NCBI GenBank assembly: GCA_022184915.1
Contig: JAGTJU010000011.1
Coordinates: 29,079-93,078 of the forward strand
Reading direction: 5' to 3'
DNA from: Myxococcales bacterium
Lineage (GTDB): Bacteria; Myxococcota_A; Polyangia; Fen-1088
Length of the DNA stretch: 64,000 nt
Shown: one piece after another, positions 61,138 to 64,000 of the stretch
How the letters are laid out: each line of letters opens with the position of its first letter
Numbering within the stretch: the first letter of the stretch is position 1
Notes under the pieces: generated by a model
Told to the model about the DNA's origin: nothing
Database searches by the model: none
The model's input: the letters and a program-made list of their open reading frames with translations, nothing else
Position numbers and translations under genes: made by a program

Positions 61138-63573
61138 CTAGAAGAAATTCCCGATCGTAAACTCGAAGACCACCGGTCTTTCCGCTGAACTGACCCTGTA
61201 GAAGGGAATGCCCCACTCGAAGCGGAGGGGGCCGATGGGCGAAAACCAGCGAAACCCGAAGCCCCAGCTGGTACGGAGGCTGTTCAGGGGAAAGATGACG
61301 TTGCAGGGGTCAGCCGAGGGGTGAACGTCCGGGGGCCGAAGGGCGCAGTATTGGCTTTCCGTATTGAACGCGTTGCCCGCGTCCACAAACATCACGCCCT
61401 TGATGCCCACCTTGGGAACGATCGGAAATTCGAGCTCGAGGTTGCCGATGAGCTGGAGGTTGCCGCCCACCCGGAAACTGGAGAGCGCCGCGTCGGGCGA
61501 CTGGGTGTTCGGCGCACGGATCCTGGGCCCCAGCGAGCGGGGGGAATAGCCGCGGATGTCGAAGATGCCGCCCACGAAGTAGCGTTCGGTGATGGGAACG
61601 CCCTGGGGGTTCCGGCTCGTGATGAGGCCCGCTTCGAGCTTCGTTCTCAACACGAAAGGTCCCCAGATGGGGTAGAAAAACCGGGTGGCCGCTTCGTAGC
61701 GCGTGAAGGTGTTTTCAGAGAAAAAGGCCGGATCGGCAAACTCGGCCGAGAGGGTGTTGAACCACCCTCGGGTCGTGAAGAGCCGGTTGTCCCGCGTGTC
61801 GTGATGCATGGTGACGCGCCACGATGAGGTCAGCCCCGAACGCAGAAGGTTGGCCAGTGACCCGTTCGGTATCGGATCCCGCAGGCCGCTGAAGAACAGG
61901 CTGCCCCGGGTCGAGGTTCGCACACCAACCTGCTCGAGGGTGTAGGTGAGCAGCAGGCGCACGTCGTCGTGGAGCAGATAGCCCCAGGTGAGACTTCCAC
62001 CAACTGACTCGCGGAAGAACGAGAAGAAAAAACGCTGCTGGTTGAAGAGGTTGAACCCGAAGGTCCACCGGGTGTCCAGGAAGTAGGGATCCTGGAACTG
62101 AAGCAGGAAGAGCCTGCGGATCGACGAGAGCTGGGCCTGTAGGGTCAGCATCTGCCCGCGGCCAAAAAGGTTGTTCTGCGAGATCTGAGCCTGTGCGATG
62201 AAGTTTTCTACCGAGGAGAAGCCCGCACCGATCTGGAACGCCCCCGTTTGGCGCTCGGCCACCTCCACGTTGATCTCCATCCGGTCATCCGAGGTGCCGC
62301 GCGCGGTGGCCATATCGGCCCGCTCGAAGAACCCAAGCGCCGTCACCCTGCGCTTCGACAGGTCCAAGGCTGACTGGCTGAACTCTTCGCCCTCGACGAT
62401 CCGCATCTCGCGCCGAATCACCTTGTCGCGGGTCTTCGAGTTTCCCCGGATGTTGATCCTCTCGACGAAGACTTTTTCGCCGCGCTGAACGTCGAAGGTC
62501 AGGTTGACTCGCCGTGAAGCCTCGTCCTTATCGGTCAGCGGCGTAACATTGACGTAGGCGTAACCTTCGTTTTTGAAGGTGTCCATGATCGTCTGCATGT
62601 CCTGCGTCAACTGCGAACGATTGAAAAGCTGTCCGGGTTTGACGGAGATCAGCTTGAGGTAGGCGTCCCGCGGAGCGATGAGTTCGCCCACGATGTTCAC
62701 GGTCCCGAGCTCGTAGCGGGTCCCCTCCTCGATCGGAATCGTGATGAAGAGCGACTTTTTGTCCTGTGACAGCTCCATCAGGGGTTCGCCGATCTTGACG
62801 TCCACGAACCCCCGGTCCCAGTACCAGGACTGGATGAGCAGAAGGTCTCGTTGGAACGCGTCTTCTCGGTAGGTTCCCGACGACGTGAGGAGCGAAAACA
62901 GGTCCCCCTCACGGGTCAGCATCACGCCCCGCAGGTCCCGGTCCGACGCGTGCTGGTTGCCGACGAACGTGATGCGCCTCACGTCCACCTTCGTGTTCTC
63001 CTGGACGCGAAAGTAGACGTCCACCTGGCCCTTGTCCTGAGGCTTCACCTCGTAGGACACGTCGGCCATATAAAAGCCCCGCTCGATGTAGAGGTCGCGG
63101 ATCTTTCCTGAGTTCTTCTTGACCTTCGCGAGGTCCAGGATCTCCTCGCGCTTGATGTCGAGGATCTCGTTGATCTTGCTGAGGCCGATCTCATCGTGCC
63201 CCGAAATGTAGATTTTTCGAATCGATGGCTTTTCCTTGATGACGAACGTCACCACCAGGCCCTTCGGGCCACGTGCCGTTTCCACCTGGACGTCGTCGAA
63301 GAAGCCCATGGCCCAGATCGCACGGACGTCCTCTCGCAGGGTTTCCTGCGTGAGCGTGATGCCGGGCGCCGTCCGGATGTTCACCCGAATGGCATCGTCC
63401 TCGACTTTCCGGTTCCCCCGGAAGCCAACCGCGGCCACGTCGAGTGAGTCGCCCTCGCCCTCGCCCGCCCCCTCGGCCTGCGCCCACAGGAGCGGCGACA
63501 ATGGACCCGCCCCCAAGAGCGCCCAAAGCCCGAGGGCCTGAAGGACCTTCCGCAGGTGTAGAGAAGGTCGCAT
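61138..63573 (-). CDS. bamA: Outer-membrane protein assembly factor BamA
   Basis: An 811-residue protein that folds beta-barrels into the outer membrane. A signal peptide is followed by five POTRA domains (about residues 45-430; GFRGNRKVEDDAIRV opens the first). The C-terminal Omp85 barrel has the VGG/IRGY motif (FDIRGYSPRSL) and ends in Phe. The ATG at 63573 directly follows the lolD stop (TAG then ATG), so the genes are co-transcribed. Confidence 0.97.
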   Translation of the reverse strand: MRPSLHLRKVLQALGLWALLGAGPLSPLLWAQAEGAGEGEGDSLDVAAVGFRGNRKVEDDAIRVNIRTAPGITLTQETLREDVRAIWAMGFFDDVQVETARGPKGLVVTFVIKEKPSIRKIYISGHDEIGLSKINEILDIKREEILDLAKVKKNSGKIRDLYIERGFYMADVSYEVKPQDKGQVDVYFRVQENTKVDVRRITFVGNQHASDRDLRGVMLTREGDLFSLLTSSGTYREDAFQRDLLLIQSWYWDRGFVDVKIGEPLMELSQDKKSLFITIPIEEGTRYELGTVNIVGELIAPRDAYLKLISVKPGQLFNRSQLTQDMQTIMDTFKNEGYAYVNVTPLTDKDEASRRVNLTFDVQRGEKVFVERINIRGNSKTRDKVIRREMRIVEGEEFSQSALDLSKRRVTALGFFERADMATARGTSDDRMEINVEVAERQTGAFQIGAGFSSVENFIAQAQISQNNLFGRGQMLTLQAQLSSIRRLFLLQFQDPYFLDTRWTFGFNLFNQQRFFFSFFRESVGGSLTWGYLLHDDVRLLLTYTLEQVGVRTSTRGSLFFSGLRDPIPNGSLANLLRSGLTSSWRVTMHHDTRDNRLFTTRGWFNTLSAEFADPAFFSENTFTRYEAATRFFYPIWGPFVLRTKLEAGLITSRNPQGVPITERYFVGGIFDIRGYSPRSLGPRIRAPNTQSPDAALSSFRVGGNLQLIGNLELEFPIVPKVGIKGVMFVDAGNAFNTESQYCALRPPDVHPSADPCNVIFPLNSLRTSWGFGFRWFSPIGPLRFEWGIPFYRVSSAERPVVFEFTIGNFF

Positions 63574-64000
63574 CTAGCCCACCACCTCCTCGATTACCCC
63601 GTCCACCATACGCAGGCGCCGGGGCACCTGCGCCGCCAGCTCGTCGTTGTGGGTCACGAGCAAGATCGTCATGCCCAGCTCGCGGTTCAGCTCGAAAAAC
63701 ATGCCGTGCATCTCACGGCTGGTCCGCGTATCGAGATTCCCCGTGGGCTCGTCGGCAAGCAGAAGCCGCGGCTTCAAGAACAAGGCCCGCGCCAATGCCA
63801 CGCGCTGCTGCTCTCCCCCGGATAGCTCACCTGGCCGGTGGGTAAGCCGATGGGACAACCCGACCCTGTCCAGGATCTGCCGAGCTCGGCCTCGCATTCT
63901 CGGCGGTTTTGACGCCGAATCAGACCTGGCATCATCGCGTTCTCCATCGCCGTGAACTCGGGCAGCAGGTGATGAAACTGGAAGACGAAGCCAATGTGGT
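63574..64000 (-). pseudogene. lolD: LolD-type lipoprotein-release ABC ATPase, partial and with an apparent frameshift
   Basis: The gene runs off the window, and the N-terminal part with Walker A is missing. From the right edge, one frame reads [21 protein letters not shown] and [12 protein letters not shown]. Near 63888 the homology moves to another frame: [15 protein letters not shown], signature [15 protein letters not shown], Walker [14 protein letters not shown] and the H-loop LLVTHNDEL. One missing base near 63888 explains this. LolD powers lipoprotein release from the inner membrane. It is usually essential, so a sequence error is a real possibility. Confidence 0.85.

Overview
The window looks like chromosomal DNA of a high-GC, double-membraned bacterium, most likely a Myxococcota (former deltaproteobacterial) relative. 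The reasons are the outer-membrane machinery (BamA, BamB, Skp, LolD), the many lipoproteins and beta-barrels, eukaryote-like signalling (zinc-ribbon/FHA, PP2C phosphatase, Ser/Thr kinase), DUF507 and DUF6178-like genes, a Gld-like ABC export operon and Cys-rich tandem-repeat lipoproteins. No phylogenetic marker was compared, so the assignment is an inference. No rRNA, CRISPR array, insertion sequence or prophage was seen.

Layout. 0-6 kb: envelope and secreted proteins of unknown role around tyrA (prephenate dehydrogenase). 6-12 kb: an FHA protein fused to a CpaF-like ATPase that has lost its catalytic motifs, an SMI1/KNR4-TPR gene, and two secreted or lipoprotein genes on the opposite strand. 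12-16 kb: a signalling operon (zinc ribbon with two FHA domains, PP2C phosphatase, Ser/Thr kinase). 15.7-18.6 kb: lepA-lepB, with lepB broken by two apparent one-base insertions, then a small ribbon-helix-helix regulator. 18.9-23 kb: lipoprotein, tRNA-Met, DUF507, queA-tgt (queuosine). 23-29 kb: PilZ protein, yfgM-like gene-bamB, der and era. 29-39 kb: HEAT-repeat protein, hslO, matrixin-like protease, disordered Gly/Pro/Arg-rich protein, dinB, a large lipoprotein and a DTW-domain tRNA-modifying enzyme. 39.2-39.6 kb: tRNA-Glu, tRNA-Gln(UUG) and tRNA-Gln(CUG). 39.9-46 kb: PP2C-cNMP fusion, DUF6178-like gene, TPR protein and an eight-repeat Cys-rich lipoprotein. 46-51 kb: a four-gene Gld-like ABC operon. 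51-58 kb: ECF sigma factor, FecR/TPR protein, vWA-like lipoprotein, secreted protein, large AAA/TPR regulator and a 59-residue gene. 58-64 kb: PPC-like lipoprotein, fabZ, skp, bamA and lolD (partial, apparently frameshifted).

Common themes. Genes are tightly packed, and many same-strand neighbours share an ATGA or GTGA stop/start overlap. Several genes have a -10-like hexamer only 6-10 bases before the start codon, which suggests frequent leaderless transcription. The tRNA promoters and the Gld operon promoter share a CTCTTGACA -35 element. The apparent frameshifts in two normally essential genes (lepB, lolD) suggest either base-calling errors in the assembly or real gene decay.
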